In this document: positions 17,257-25,946 of the stretch, one piece after another
Numbering within the stretch: position 1 is the stretch's first letter
How the letters are laid out: each line of letters starts with the position of its first letter
Assembly (NCBI RefSeq): GCF_004346095.1
Contig: NZ_SLZV01000024.1
Coordinates: forward strand, 1-47,970
Length of the DNA: 47,970 nt
Reading direction: 5' to 3'
Source: Faecalimonas umbilicata
Lineage (GTDB): Bacteria; Bacillota; Clostridia; Lachnospirales; Lachnospiraceae
The notes under the pieces: generated by a model
Told to the model about the DNA's origin: nothing
Seen by the model: the letters and a program-made list of their open reading frames with translations, nothing else
Database searches by the model: none
Translations under genes and position numbers: made by a program

Positions 17257-17339
17257 CGCCTTGGCAGAAAGAAACTCTTTGAAAAGAAAGTGGGAAAACT
17301 TTTTTGAAAGAAGAGAAAGTCTCTGCCGGGCGTTTTTTT
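17257..17339 (+). ncRNA. Candidate structured RNA end or terminator
   Basis: CGCC-TT-GGCAGA (17257-17268) pairs with TCTGCC-G-GGCG (17322-17332), closing a loop of about 53 bases, followed directly by seven T. GGCGT at 17206-17210 could pair instead with ACGCC (17256-17260), which would break the terminator. This could be the 3' end of a small RNA or a leader; no known RNA family was recognised. Confidence 0.3.
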
Positions 17340-17758
17340 GCGAAAATTTCGCACAGATATTATACAGGCATTATACAGATATTATTTTAAAGGCGCAGGC
17401 ACTATCTGAAAGTCGATTTAAAAACCTGCCTGATCTGAAAGAAAACTCGTATTGCCGCTTTGCAAAATAGTCTGAAATTCGTTGTACAATGTTGCTGCTG
17501 AATTTGAAACGTCTGTGAAGGTATAAAAGTAATCTGCTAAAAAATATGTATGATGCAAATGGCATGTGACAGGTTTCTTTAGCCTTAGACAGATGAGGTG
17601 AAGTGTGGTATGATAAGTGCGTAAGATGAGGTGCTTTTTAAAAAGTTAATGAAAGTAATAGGTTAGATGTTCTGGCCATTGAAAAGAAGTAGAAAAGATG
17701 GAAATGCCAATGATTACAGCGGTTTACATAGATGAATGAAAAGTGTTTGAAACAAAAT

Positions 17759-17785
17759 ACAGGAATGCGATACCTGTTATTTTTT
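17759..17785 (+). terminator. Short intrinsic terminator
   Basis: ACAGG (17759-17763) pairs with CCTGT (17773-17777), followed by a T-rich run to 17785. The stem is short, so it would be weak. Confidence 0.4.
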
Positions 17786-17796
17786 GTGCTAAATCA

Positions 17797-17928
17797 ACTT
17801 AAAACATGCAAGATAAATAGAAATAATAAGTAACATTACATCTATGTTTATGAGAAAAATCAGAATTAGAAAAACAGAAAAAGCGCATATCATATTCCAA
17901 AAAGAAAACTTAAAAACATGTAAGATAA
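17797..17928. repeat. Imperfect direct repeat upstream of the Fic gene
   Basis: ACTTAAAACATGCAAGATAA (17797-17816) recurs as a 21-base copy with one inserted A and one C-to-T change at 17908-17928, 111 bases later. It could be a duplicated promoter or regulator site of the Fic gene, or a leftover of a local duplication. Confidence 0.4.
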
Positions 17929-17964
17929 TAAGCAAGAAAAGATGTAAGATGAAGGAGAGATTTT

Positions 17965-18966
17965 ATGGGAAATTACAATCCGCCATATGAAATTACAGAT
18001 AAAATAGTAATGCTGGTGGCATCGATTGCGGAGAAGTCCGGAAGGATTATGGAATATTATAAAGTAGGGATGTCGGAAACAAACCGGGAAAGAAGAATTC
18101 GTGCAATCCATGCTTTTTTAAAGATGGAAGGGAATCAGCTTTCGATTCCGGAGATCAAGGAGATTGTAGAGGGTCGGCCGGTATCGGTGAGTGAAAGAGT
18201 GATCCGGGAAGTTCAGAACCTGTACGCGGTTTATGAATACATGCAGGAAGTGGAGACTTATAGTATTGCGGACTTTAAGAAGGCTCACGGAATTCTGACG
18301 AAGGATATTGCAAGCGAATCCGGAGAATTTCGCCAGACGGAAAAGGGTGTGTTTAATCACAATCAGTTTTTTATGGCACCGCCGGCGAGGTTTATTGAGG
18401 GGCAGATGCAGGAGCTTTTTGCATGGATGGAAAGTCAGAGGGAGAAAATCCATCCGCTGATTCTGTCTTCCATCTTCCATTATGAAGTCCTGTTTCTTCA
18501 CCCATTTACGGACGGTAACAGCAGACTGGCACAGTTGTGGCAGACAGCGATTTTGGCAAAGTGGAGACCTTTCTTTACCTATCTTCCATTGGAAACCCAG
18601 ATGGAGAGAGTGCAGGGAGGATATTATGAGGCGATTTCTATCTGCCAGATGGAGAGAACCATCACGGGTTTTATTGAGTTTATGTTGGAACAGATTGAGA
18701 TTGCACTGGATGAGATCAAAAAGGAACCGAAGGAACCGGTGGAAAGTCTTTCAAAATATGTAAAGAAACTTCTGGAAGCGATGGAAGAAGATATTCCTTA
18801 TACAGCGAATGAAATTTTAGAGTTGCTTCACTTGAAATCCAAAGATGCTCTGAGAAAAAATTATCTGAATCCGGCGCTTGAGAGTGGGCAGATCCAAATG
18901 ACGATCCCGAATGCGCCGAAGAGTAAAAATCAAAGATATGTAAAAAGTAGTTGTGAAAAGAAATAA
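17965..18966 (+). CDS. Fic-domain protein with altered active-site motif
   Basis: A 333-residue Fic/DOC-fold protein. The N-terminal part carries the family segment R-I-R-A-I-H followed by E55-G-N, the inhibitory helix region. The usual Ser/Thr four residues before this Glu is Phe51. The Fic loop reads H179-P-F-T-D-G-N-S-R-L-A-Q: His179 and Arg187 are kept, but the second Gly is Ser186 and the last Arg is Gln190. A winged-helix-like C-terminal part (about 265-325) follows. Fic enzymes usually transfer AMP to hydroxyl side chains; the changes here may lower or alter this. No antitoxin-like gene is adjacent. AAGGAG precedes the ATG. Confidence 0.87.
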   Translation: MGNYNPPYEITDKIVMLVASIAEKSGRIMEYYKVGMSETNRERRIRAIHAFLKMEGNQLSIPEIKEIVEGRPVSVSERVIREVQNLYAVYEYMQEVETYSIADFKKAHGILTKDIASESGEFRQTEKGVFNHNQFFMAPPARFIEGQMQELFAWMESQREKIHPLILSSIFHYEVLFLHPFTDGNSRLAQLWQTAILAKWRPFFTYLPLETQMERVQGGYYEAISICQMERTITGFIEFMLEQIEIALDEIKKEPKEPVESLSKYVKKLLEAMEEDIPYTANEILELLHLKSKDALRKNYLNPALESGQIQMTIPNAPKSKNQRYVKSSCEKK

Positions 18967-18983
18967 CTGTTGTCTGCCAACGG

Positions 18984-19012
18984 TTGAGGGTGAAATAAGG
19001 ATATGCTATAAT
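18984..19012 (+). promoter_or_regulatory. Promoter of the adenine deaminase gene
   Basis: TTGAGG (18984-18989) and a perfect TATAAT (19007-19012) are 17 bases apart, giving a leader of about 45 bases. No purine riboswitch fits in this leader. Confidence 0.7.
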
Positions 19013-19063
19013 TTACGCAGAAGCATGCAAAAAACAGCAAAATAGATAGAAAAGGAAGAAAAC

Positions 19064-20797
19064 ATGGACAAGCAAGAATTGAAAAAATTGATTGATACAG
19101 CAGCAGGAAGGATTCCGGCGGATCTTGTGATCAAAAACTGTAAAGTGGTAAATGTATTTTCGGGAGAAATTATTAGCGGAGATATTGCAGTCAGTGGGTC
19201 TAAGATTGCGGGAATTGGAGAATATGAAGGGCGAGAGGTTGTGGATGCAGAAGGCTCTTATGCGGTTCCGGGTCTGATTGACAGTCATATTCACATTGAA
19301 TCTTCTTATGTTACACCGGAGGAGATCGGGCGGCTTTTAGTACCTCATGGAACGACAACAATCATTGCGGACCCACATGAGATTGTAAACGTCTGTGGGA
19401 TCCGAGGGCTGGATTATATGATGGAGGCAGCAGAGAGGACTGCATTGGATATTCAGTATGTGGTTCCATCCTGTGTTCCGGCGACACCATTTGAGCATGC
19501 AGGTGCTGTGATCGGTGCAGCCGAAATGGAAGAGCCAATTCAGAGAGAGGGGATCCTGGGGCTTGGAGAATTTATGAATTTTCCGGGAGTCATTGGGGCA
19601 GACGATAGTGTCCTTGAGAAATTGCTTGTAGCCAAGCGGGCCGGAAAGGTGATCGATGGACATGGACCTGGAATCAGTGGCAAGGAGCTGAATGCTTATG
19701 CGGCGGCAAGGATTCTTGCAGATCATGAATGTTCTACGGTGGAAGAGATGAATGACAGACTGGCAAGAGGGATGTACATTTTACTCAGACAGGGCTCTGC
19801 GTGTCATAATCTGAGGACGCTTCTTCGCGGGGTAACGGGACAAAACAGCAGACGATGTCTGCTATGCTCGGATGATCGTCAGCCAAAGACAATTCTGCAA
19901 GAGGGACATCTGGACAATCATTTGCGAATCTGTCGCGAAGAGGGAATAGATGCGATTACGGCAATCCGTATGGCAACATTAAATGCCGCAGAATGCTTTG
20001 GGCTGCGTGAAAAGGGAGCGATTGCACCTGGCTATCAGGCGGATATTGTTCTGATGAAGGATCTGGAACAATTTGAGACAGAAAAAGTGTGGATTGGAGG
20101 GAAACTGACCGCAGAAGATGGCAGATATCTTCCGGAGACATCGTATGCAGATATTGCGCCAGTCAGAGGAAGTGTGATTGTCAAAGATTTTTCGAAAGAG
20201 AAATTGAAAATGCACTTGAAGTCGAACCGGGTAAATGTCATTGAGATACAGCCAGGCGGTGTTGTCACAAAGAAGACAGTTGAGGAGATCAAAGTAGATG
20301 AAAACGGAGAATTTATCCGGGATCCTCAAAAAGATCTCGTGAAGATTGCGGTTGTGGAGAGACATCAGGGAACTGGAAACGTCGCATGTGGATTCTTAAA
20401 AGGATACGGGATCAAAGAAGGAGCGGTGGCGCTTTCTGTGGCCCACGATTCCCATAACATTATTGCAGTCGGTGTCAGTGATGAGGAGATTACATTTGCG
20501 GTAGAAAGTCTGATCAAACAGGAAGGCGGCATTGTCCTTGTAAAAGAAGGCAAAATCATCGAAGAAATGCCTATGCCGATCGCAGGACTGATGAGTGACA
20601 GAAGTGGGGAATGGGTGGACCAGAAACTGACAGAGATTCATGAGAAAGCTTATGCAGAACTTGGAATCTGTGGGGAAGTCGAGCCGGTCATGACACTTTG
20701 CTTTATGTCACTTGCAGTGATCCCGGAGCTCAAACTGACAGATATGGGATTGTTTGATGTGACAACATTCCAGTTTATTTCGGTAGAGGCAGAATAG
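19064..20797 (+). CDS. ade: Adenine deaminase
   Basis: A 577-residue amidohydrolase converting adenine to hypoxanthine in purine salvage. The metal site motif D-S-H-I-H-I-E-S-S lies near residue 73, followed by A-D-P-H-E-I, G-E-F-M-N-F-P-G and C-S-D-D-R-Q-P, all typical of bacterial Ade. A C-terminal beta domain contains the G-T-G-N-V and A-H-D-S-H-N segments of the family. Length is normal. It has its own promoter and no neighbour in the same pathway. AAGGAAG lies before the ATG. Confidence 0.96.
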   Translation: MDKQELKKLIDTAAGRIPADLVIKNCKVVNVFSGEIISGDIAVSGSKIAGIGEYEGREVVDAEGSYAVPGLIDSHIHIESSYVTPEEIGRLLVPHGTTTIIADPHEIVNVCGIRGLDYMMEAAERTALDIQYVVPSCVPATPFEHAGAVIGAAEMEEPIQREGILGLGEFMNFPGVIGADDSVLEKLLVAKRAGKVIDGHGPGISGKELNAYAAARILADHECSTVEEMNDRLARGMYILLRQGSACHNLRTLLRGVTGQNSRRCLLCSDDRQPKTILQEGHLDNHLRICREEGIDAITAIRMATLNAAECFGLREKGAIAPGYQADIVLMKDLEQFETEKVWIGGKLTAEDGRYLPETSYADIAPVRGSVIVKDFSKEKLKMHLKSNRVNVIEIQPGGVVTKKTVEEIKVDENGEFIRDPQKDLVKIAVVERHQGTGNVACGFLKGYGIKEGAVALSVAHDSHNIIAVGVSDEEITFAVESLIKQEGGIVLVKEGKIIEEMPMPIAGLMSDRSGEWVDQKLTEIHEKAYAELGICGEVEPVMTLCFMSLAVIPELKLTDMGLFDVTTFQFISVEAE

Positions 20798-20885
20798 AGA
20801 AGTCTGAGAGTTTAAGACCGAAAAGAAGGCCATTTTTTTGGAAAAATGAAAGGCAGGTACAAGGTCTGAGCTTTTTGGAAAGAAT

Positions 20886-20914
20886 TTGAAGTTTACTATA
20901 GTTTATGCTATACT
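20886..20914 (+). promoter_or_regulatory. Promoter of the polysaccharide locus (LCP gene)
   Basis: TTGAAG (20886-20891) and TATACT (20909-20914) are 17 bases apart, about 110 bases before the LCP start. Close spacing of the genes downstream suggests this drives the locus up to about 34 kb. Confidence 0.6.
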
Positions 20915-21025
20915 CGTTTGGATATGGGGTTAGATAGAAATCCTCATAGGATAGCAATAGATTAGATGTTTTAGAAGAAAACAGAGTGATGATGAAAAAA
21001 GGAAATTTGGAAGAAAGGATGGATT

Positions 21026-22750
21026 ATGGGAAAGAGAGAAATGCCCGCAAAAGAGCATAGAACACAAAGAAGGCCTCAGGACAGCAGGAAATCTCAAGAT
21101 AACAGAAGACCTCGGGACAGCAGGCGGACGCAAGATAGTAGAAAACCACAGGGAAATAGAAGACCGGAAAAAAGCCGGAGGGAGCTGGAGGAAGTTTACT
21201 ATAATCCGGCAAAATCCATGGCAGGAGATAGAAGAGGATCAGGAACTAACAAAAAATCAGCGGGAAACCGAAAAGAAACTGTAAGAAAAGGTAAGAAAAA
21301 GGATGTGCTTGGCCTGATTCTGGCAGGACTGCAGGGACTGGTCTCAGTAGTATTTATGGTCATGTTATTTATTCTAGATATGCTGCCGATAGAATATCTC
21401 GGAATCATTGCTGTGATATTACTGCTTCTTTTTGGAATTACGCTGGCAACCCAGCTCCGGAAGAAGGGAAGGCATATCGGAGGAAAGATCTTTAGCTTTT
21501 TCATTATGATTCTACTGTTAGTTGCGACATATTATATAGGAAAGGCAAATGGAGCACTGGGTAAAATCTCAGGTGGTTCTTATAAAGTAGATAATATGGT
21601 AGTTGCAGTGCTGGCAGACGACGGAGCAGAGAAGATTGAAGATGCGGCATCGTATACCTTTGGTGTTCAGTATGCGATGAGTGGAGACGATGTTCGATCA
21701 GCAGTTGCAGATATCAATGAAAAGCTGGGAACAGAGATCCAGACCGTGGAGTATGGAAGTTTAAGTGAGCAGGCGCAGGCACTGCACGATGGACAGGTAC
21801 AGGCGATTATTTATAATGAAGGATATACCGGAATTCTGGAAGAAGCATTTGAAAATTATTCAAAGAACGTGAAGGTCATTTATCAGCACAGTATCAAAAA
21901 AGAACTGGACAGTACAGCAGCTCAGGTAGAGGTGAAGAAAGATACTTTCAGTGTATTTATCAGTGGAATTGATGTGTTTGGACCAATTGAGACAAACAGT
22001 CGAAGCGATGTGAATATTGTTGCGACAATCAATCCGACGACACATCAGATCCTTTTGACGACAACACCGCGTGATTACTATGTGGAGATACCGGGAATCA
22101 GTGGTGGACAGAAAGATAAGCTTACACATGCAGGAATCTACGGAGTAGATGCTTCTATGAGAACGTTATCACAGCTTTATGATACAGAGATTCCGTTCTA
22201 TGCGCGTGTAAACTTTACGTCCCTGATCGAAATCGTAGATCAGCTTGGCGGGGTTGACGTAGAGTCCGAGTTTGCATTTACAACCAGTGAAGATTCTGGA
22301 CTTGTCATGGATGTTGCTCAGGGAACAAACCACTTTAACGGGCAGCAGGCGCTGGCATTTTCGCGGGAAAGACAGAATATCGAAGGCGGAGACAATCAGA
22401 GGGGAAAAAATCAGCAGGCAGTGATCACAGGTCTGATCAAAAAGATGATCTCACCGGCGATGCTGGTCAATGCCAACGGTATTATCAACAGTGTCAGTGG
22501 AAATGTAGAGACGAATATGTCTCAGGATCAGATTCAGGATTTGATCAAAGATCAGCTCGCCCAGGGAAAAGCATGGAATATTTATTCTGTGGCTGCCGCA
22601 GGGACAGGAGATGAGCAGGTCTGCTTCTCTTATGGCGGAGGAGCACTTTATGTGATGCAGCCGGATCAGGCATCGGTTGATACGATTCGATCACTGATCG
22701 ACCGTGTAGAAAATGGGGAGACATTGGAAGGCTCCGAGATTGCACAATAG
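21026..22750 (+). CDS. LytR-CpsA-Psr (LCP) family glycopolymer ligase
   Basis: A 574-residue membrane protein expected to attach the locus's polysaccharide to peptidoglycan outside the cell. A basic cytoplasmic N-terminus of about 93 residues contains six tandem hexapeptides of the form [RK]-[PST]-[QRE]-x-[SN]-R at residues 16-51. Three membrane spans follow (about 94-120, 124-144 and 154-171), then an extracellular accessory domain and the LCP domain from about 310 to 475, with R-S-D-V-N-I-V, T-T-P-R-D-Y-Y and S-R-E-R segments. It is the first gene of the locus, 23 bases before the dehydratase gene. The family role is well known; the target glycan is inferred from position. Confidence 0.92.
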   Translation: MGKREMPAKEHRTQRRPQDSRKSQDNRRPRDSRRTQDSRKPQGNRRPEKSRRELEEVYYNPAKSMAGDRRGSGTNKKSAGNRKETVRKGKKKDVLGLILAGLQGLVSVVFMVMLFILDMLPIEYLGIIAVILLLLFGITLATQLRKKGRHIGGKIFSFFIMILLLVATYYIGKANGALGKISGGSYKVDNMVVAVLADDGAEKIEDAASYTFGVQYAMSGDDVRSAVADINEKLGTEIQTVEYGSLSEQAQALHDGQVQAIIYNEGYTGILEEAFENYSKNVKVIYQHSIKKELDSTAAQVEVKKDTFSVFISGIDVFGPIETNSRSDVNIVATINPTTHQILLTTTPRDYYVEIPGISGGQKDKLTHAGIYGVDASMRTLSQLYDTEIPFYARVNFTSLIEIVDQLGGVDVESEFAFTTSEDSGLVMDVAQGTNHFNGQQALAFSRERQNIEGGDNQRGKNQQAVITGLIKKMISPAMLVNANGIINSVSGNVETNMSQDQIQDLIKDQLAQGKAWNIYSVAAAGTGDEQVCFSYGGGALYVMQPDQASVDTIRSLIDRVENGETLEGSEIAQ

Positions 22751-22773
22751 AGAAAAGAGTGAGATAAGGGCAA

Positions 22774-24732
22774 ATGAGAGAGTTTTTAAAAAAATGGGAT
22801 TTATCGGCAATCTATCAGATTGCATTAGTGATTTTAGATGTATGTTTTATTAACCTGTGTTCCGTTGCGGCGTTGCTTGTCCGCTTTGAACTGTCAGCAG
22901 TTCCGGTGGAATATTGGGAGTCGGTTCGAAGTATGATGATTCCCAATACGATCGTGACGATCGGGATTTTTACCGTATGCAGGCTTTATCGAAGTCTTTG
23001 GAGATTTGCAAGTGCGAAAGAGCTCCTCTATATTGGAGAGGCATGTATAGGTTCCTTTCTTTTTAATGCGGCAGCCTATTTTCTGACTTACAAAGAAATT
23101 TACAGAAGTTACTTTGTGATTTACACTATTGGTCTGTTCTTATGCACTTGTATTGGCAGATTTTCCTATCGATTTGTCAGAATGATTTATCGAAGCAGTG
23201 TTCATAGTGAGAACGTGCGGCGCACGATGATCGTCGGTGCGGGAGAGGCATGCAATGTCGTGATGAAAGAGCTTGAGATGAGTAAACAGCTCGATGCAAA
23301 GATCTGCTGTATCATCGATGACGATCCGAGAAAAGCCGGAACTTATATCCACGGTGTAAAAGTAGTGGGTGGCAGAGATAAAATTCTGGAAAATGTAGAA
23401 AAATATAAGATCAATGAGATTATTCTGGCAATGCCAAGTGCCAAAAAGAAAGAGATCCAGGCGATCCTTGGAATCTGTAAGAATACCGATGCAGATCTGA
23501 AGACTCTTCCTGGGGTATATCAGCTTGTGAATGGGGATGTCAGCGTTCAGAAGCTTCGCAATGTGGAGATTGAAGACTTGCTTGGCAGAGAACCGATCGA
23601 TATCAAGACAGAGACCATAGGAAGATATGTGTATGATAAAGTTGTCCTTGTCACTGGAGGAGGCGGAAGCATCGGAAGTGAGCTGTGCCGTCAGATTGCA
23701 GCAAATGGAGTAAAGAGACTGATTATTTTTGATATCTATGAAAATAATGCATACGATATCCAACAGGAACTGAAGCATAAATATCCAGATCTGGATCTGG
23801 TTGTTCTGATTGGTTCTGTGCGAAACAGTAGAAAAATCAACAGTGTTTTTGCAAAATACAGACCGGATATTGTCTATCATGCAGCTGCGCATAAGCATGT
23901 ACCGCTGATGGAAGACAGTCCGAACGAGGCGATTAAAAACAATGTATTTGGAACATATAAGACTGCACTTGCGGCAGATAGGTACGGAGTTGAGAAGTTT
24001 GTTCTGATCTCCACAGATAAGGCAGTCAATTCGACCAACATCATGGGAGCTTCCAAAAGGATGTGTGAGATGATCATACAGACCTTCAGCCACAGATGCA
24101 AGACGGAATATGTGGCAGTACGTTTTGGAAACGTGCTTGGAAGCAATGGAAGTGTCATCCCACTTTTCAAAAAGCAGATTGCAGCAGGCGGACCGGTAAC
24201 GATTACGCATCCGGATATTATCAGATATTTTATGACAATTCCGGAGGCAGTATCTCTTGTGCTCCAGGCTGGAGCAAGTGCAAAGGGAGGAGAGATCTTT
24301 GTGCTGGATATGGGAGAGCCGGTGAAAATTCTGGATCTGGCAAAAAATCTGATTCGTTTATCCGGATATACGGTAGGAGAAGATATCGAGATTAAATTTA
24401 CAGGACTTAGACCTGGAGAAAAGCTTTATGAAGAATTATTGATGAGCGAGGAAGGTCTGCAAAGTACTGCGAACGAGTTGATTCATATTGGAAAACCGAT
24501 TGATTTTGATGAAGATCAATTTCTGAAAGACCTGGAAGACTTGTACCGGGCAGCTTACGCAGAAGAAGAGGGAATGAAAGAGATTGTCCACAAAATCGTT
24601 CCAACCTATCATATCAGACAGGAAGATGTGGAGAGAGACAGGAAGATCGCGAGTGAATTGATGAAAGATTTTTCAGATACGCGCTCAACACTTCCAAGTG
24701 AATTTTTAAACAGAGAACATGGAGAGAGGTAA
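22774..24732 (+). CDS. UDP-GlcNAc 4,6-dehydratase, long membrane form (PglF/CapD-like)
   Basis: A 652-residue enzyme with four N-terminal membrane spans (residues 12-130), a first nucleotide-binding-like domain (about 150-260), and an SDR catalytic domain with G-G-G-G-S-I-G at 295-301. The catalytic site reads S-T-D-K-A-V-N and then Met424-x-x-x-Lys428, with Met in place of Tyr, as in PglF-type dehydratases. It makes a UDP-4-keto-6-deoxy-HexNAc. The aminotransferase gene begins two bases after its stop, so the keto sugar is probably aminated at once. Confidence 0.92.
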   Translation: MREFLKKWDLSAIYQIALVILDVCFINLCSVAALLVRFELSAVPVEYWESVRSMMIPNTIVTIGIFTVCRLYRSLWRFASAKELLYIGEACIGSFLFNAAAYFLTYKEIYRSYFVIYTIGLFLCTCIGRFSYRFVRMIYRSSVHSENVRRTMIVGAGEACNVVMKELEMSKQLDAKICCIIDDDPRKAGTYIHGVKVVGGRDKILENVEKYKINEIILAMPSAKKKEIQAILGICKNTDADLKTLPGVYQLVNGDVSVQKLRNVEIEDLLGREPIDIKTETIGRYVYDKVVLVTGGGGSIGSELCRQIAANGVKRLIIFDIYENNAYDIQQELKHKYPDLDLVVLIGSVRNSRKINSVFAKYRPDIVYHAAAHKHVPLMEDSPNEAIKNNVFGTYKTALAADRYGVEKFVLISTDKAVNSTNIMGASKRMCEMIIQTFSHRCKTEYVAVRFGNVLGSNGSVIPLFKKQIAAGGPVTITHPDIIRYFMTIPEAVSLVLQAGASAKGGEIFVLDMGEPVKILDLAKNLIRLSGYTVGEDIEIKFTGLRPGEKLYEELLMSEEGLQSTANELIHIGKPIDFDEDQFLKDLEDLYRAAYAEEEGMKEIVHKIVPTYHIRQEDVERDRKIASELMKDFSDTRSTLPSEFLNREHGER

Positions 24733-24734
24733 GT

Positions 24735-25946
24735 ATGAGAGTAGAATTTTCGCCCCCGGATATTACAGAGGAAGAAATTGCAGAGGTGATCGATACTTTA
24801 AAAAGTGGATGGATTACAACAGGACCGAAGACAAAAAAGTTTGAGCAGGAAATCGCACAGTTTTGTGGAACGACTAAAGCGGCATGTTTAAGTTCTGCAA
24901 CAACCTGTATGGAGATGACATTGCGGGCGATGGGAATCGGACCGGGAGATGAGGTGATCACCTCGGCATATACATTTACAGCGACGTGCAGCGTCATCTG
25001 CCATGTAGGGGCAACCCCTGTGCTGGTAGACACGATGCCAGATTCTATTGACATGGATCCGGAGAAAGTACGGGAAGCTATCACAGAGAAGACGAAGGCA
25101 ATTCTTACGATTGATCTTGCAGGGATTATTTATCCGTATTATGACAGACTGTTTGAAATTGTAGAAGAGAAGAAAGGATTGTTTCAGCCGTCATCCGAAA
25201 GACAGGAGAAGCTGGGAAGGATCTTGATTCTTGCAGATGCAGCACATGCTTTCGGCGCAGAGCGTGAAGGGAAAAAGTGTGGACAGATTGCAGATATTAC
25301 CTGTTTTTCGTTTCATGCAGTGAAAAACCTTACAACTGCGGAGGGAGGCGCTGTGACATGGAAGTCTTTGACGCCTGAAGAAGATGAAGCATTATACAAA
25401 GAGTATATGTTGCTGACACTGCATGGGCAATCAAAAGATGCTTTGGCGAAGATGAAAGCAGGGGGATGGGAATACGATATTGTTGCACCGTACTATAAAG
25501 CGAATATGACAGATATTACGGCATCTATCGGACTTGCGCAGATGAAGCGTTATGCGAAAATATTACAGAGAAGAAGGCAGTTGATCGAGAGATACGATGA
25601 GGCTTTTCGTCCATATCAGGTGCAGGTGCTTAACCACTATGGAGAAGGAAGCCAGTCAAATGGACATCTGTATCTTGTGCGGCTGAATGGCAAACAGAGG
25701 GAAGAATGCAATCAGATCATCCAGGAACTGGCAAAAGCAGAAATTGCGGCAAACGTACATTACAAACCACTTCCGCTTTTGACTGCATACAAAAATATGG
25801 GATTTGCCATCGAGGATTTTCCAAATGCTTACAGAATGTACGAAAATGAAATTTCACTTCCGCTGCATTCTTGTCTGACAGATGAACAGCAGCAATATGT
25901 AATAGATACTTTTCAGAGGTTATTGAGGGAACACGGATTATGCTAA
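24735..25946 (+). CDS. DegT/DnrJ/EryC1 PLP aminotransferase (PglE/WcfR-like)
   Basis: A 403-residue sugar aminotransferase. The PLP lysine is Lys197 in S-F-H-A-V-K-N, followed by T-T-A-E-G-G, and the cofactor aspartate is in the A-D-A-A-H segment at 167-171. It should aminate the 4-keto sugar from the preceding dehydratase to a UDP-2-acetamido-4-amino-2,4,6-trideoxyhexose. Its last 7 bases overlap the phosphoglycosyltransferase gene. No PglD-type acetyltransferase gene is found in the locus, so the 4-amino group may stay free. Confidence 0.92.
   Translation: MRVEFSPPDITEEEIAEVIDTLKSGWITTGPKTKKFEQEIAQFCGTTKAACLSSATTCMEMTLRAMGIGPGDEVITSAYTFTATCSVICHVGATPVLVDTMPDSIDMDPEKVREAITEKTKAILTIDLAGIIYPYYDRLFEIVEEKKGLFQPSSERQEKLGRILILADAAHAFGAEREGKKCGQIADITCFSFHAVKNLTTAEGGAVTWKSLTPEEDEALYKEYMLLTLHGQSKDALAKMKAGGWEYDIVAPYYKANMTDITASIGLAQMKRYAKILQRRRQLIERYDEAFRPYQVQVLNHYGEGSQSNGHLYLVRLNGKQREECNQIIQELAKAEIAANVHYKPLPLLTAYKNMGFAIEDFPNAYRMYENEISLPLHSCLTDEQQQYVIDTFQRLLREHGLC

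Larger units (their letters stand above)
17111..17964. other. Long region without a convincing gene
   Basis: About 850 bases. One 107-codon frame (17147-17470) has a weak GAGG site, but its product looks random and it contains the strong hairpin with T run at 17257-17339, so I do not call it. The region also holds a small terminator (17759-17785) and an imperfect direct repeat (17797-17816 and 17908-17928). Decayed genes or a small RNA are both possible. Confidence 0.5.

Noticed and set aside
17147-17470. 107-codon frame after the DUF1653 gene
   Set aside because: It has a weak GAGG site, but the product has no recognisable fold signs, and the frame contains a long hairpin with T run. More likely non-coding or decayed.
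17797-17928. CRISPR-like repeats before the Fic gene
   Set aside because: Only two imperfect copies, no regular spacers and no cas genes.
19013-19063. Purine riboswitch before adenine deaminase
   Set aside because: The leader is only about 45 bases, too short for the aptamer, and its conserved loops are absent.
23140-24210. 356-codon minus-strand frame inside the dehydratase gene
   Set aside because: It is a shadow of the well-supported PglF-like gene on the other strand, with low-quality composition and no start signal.
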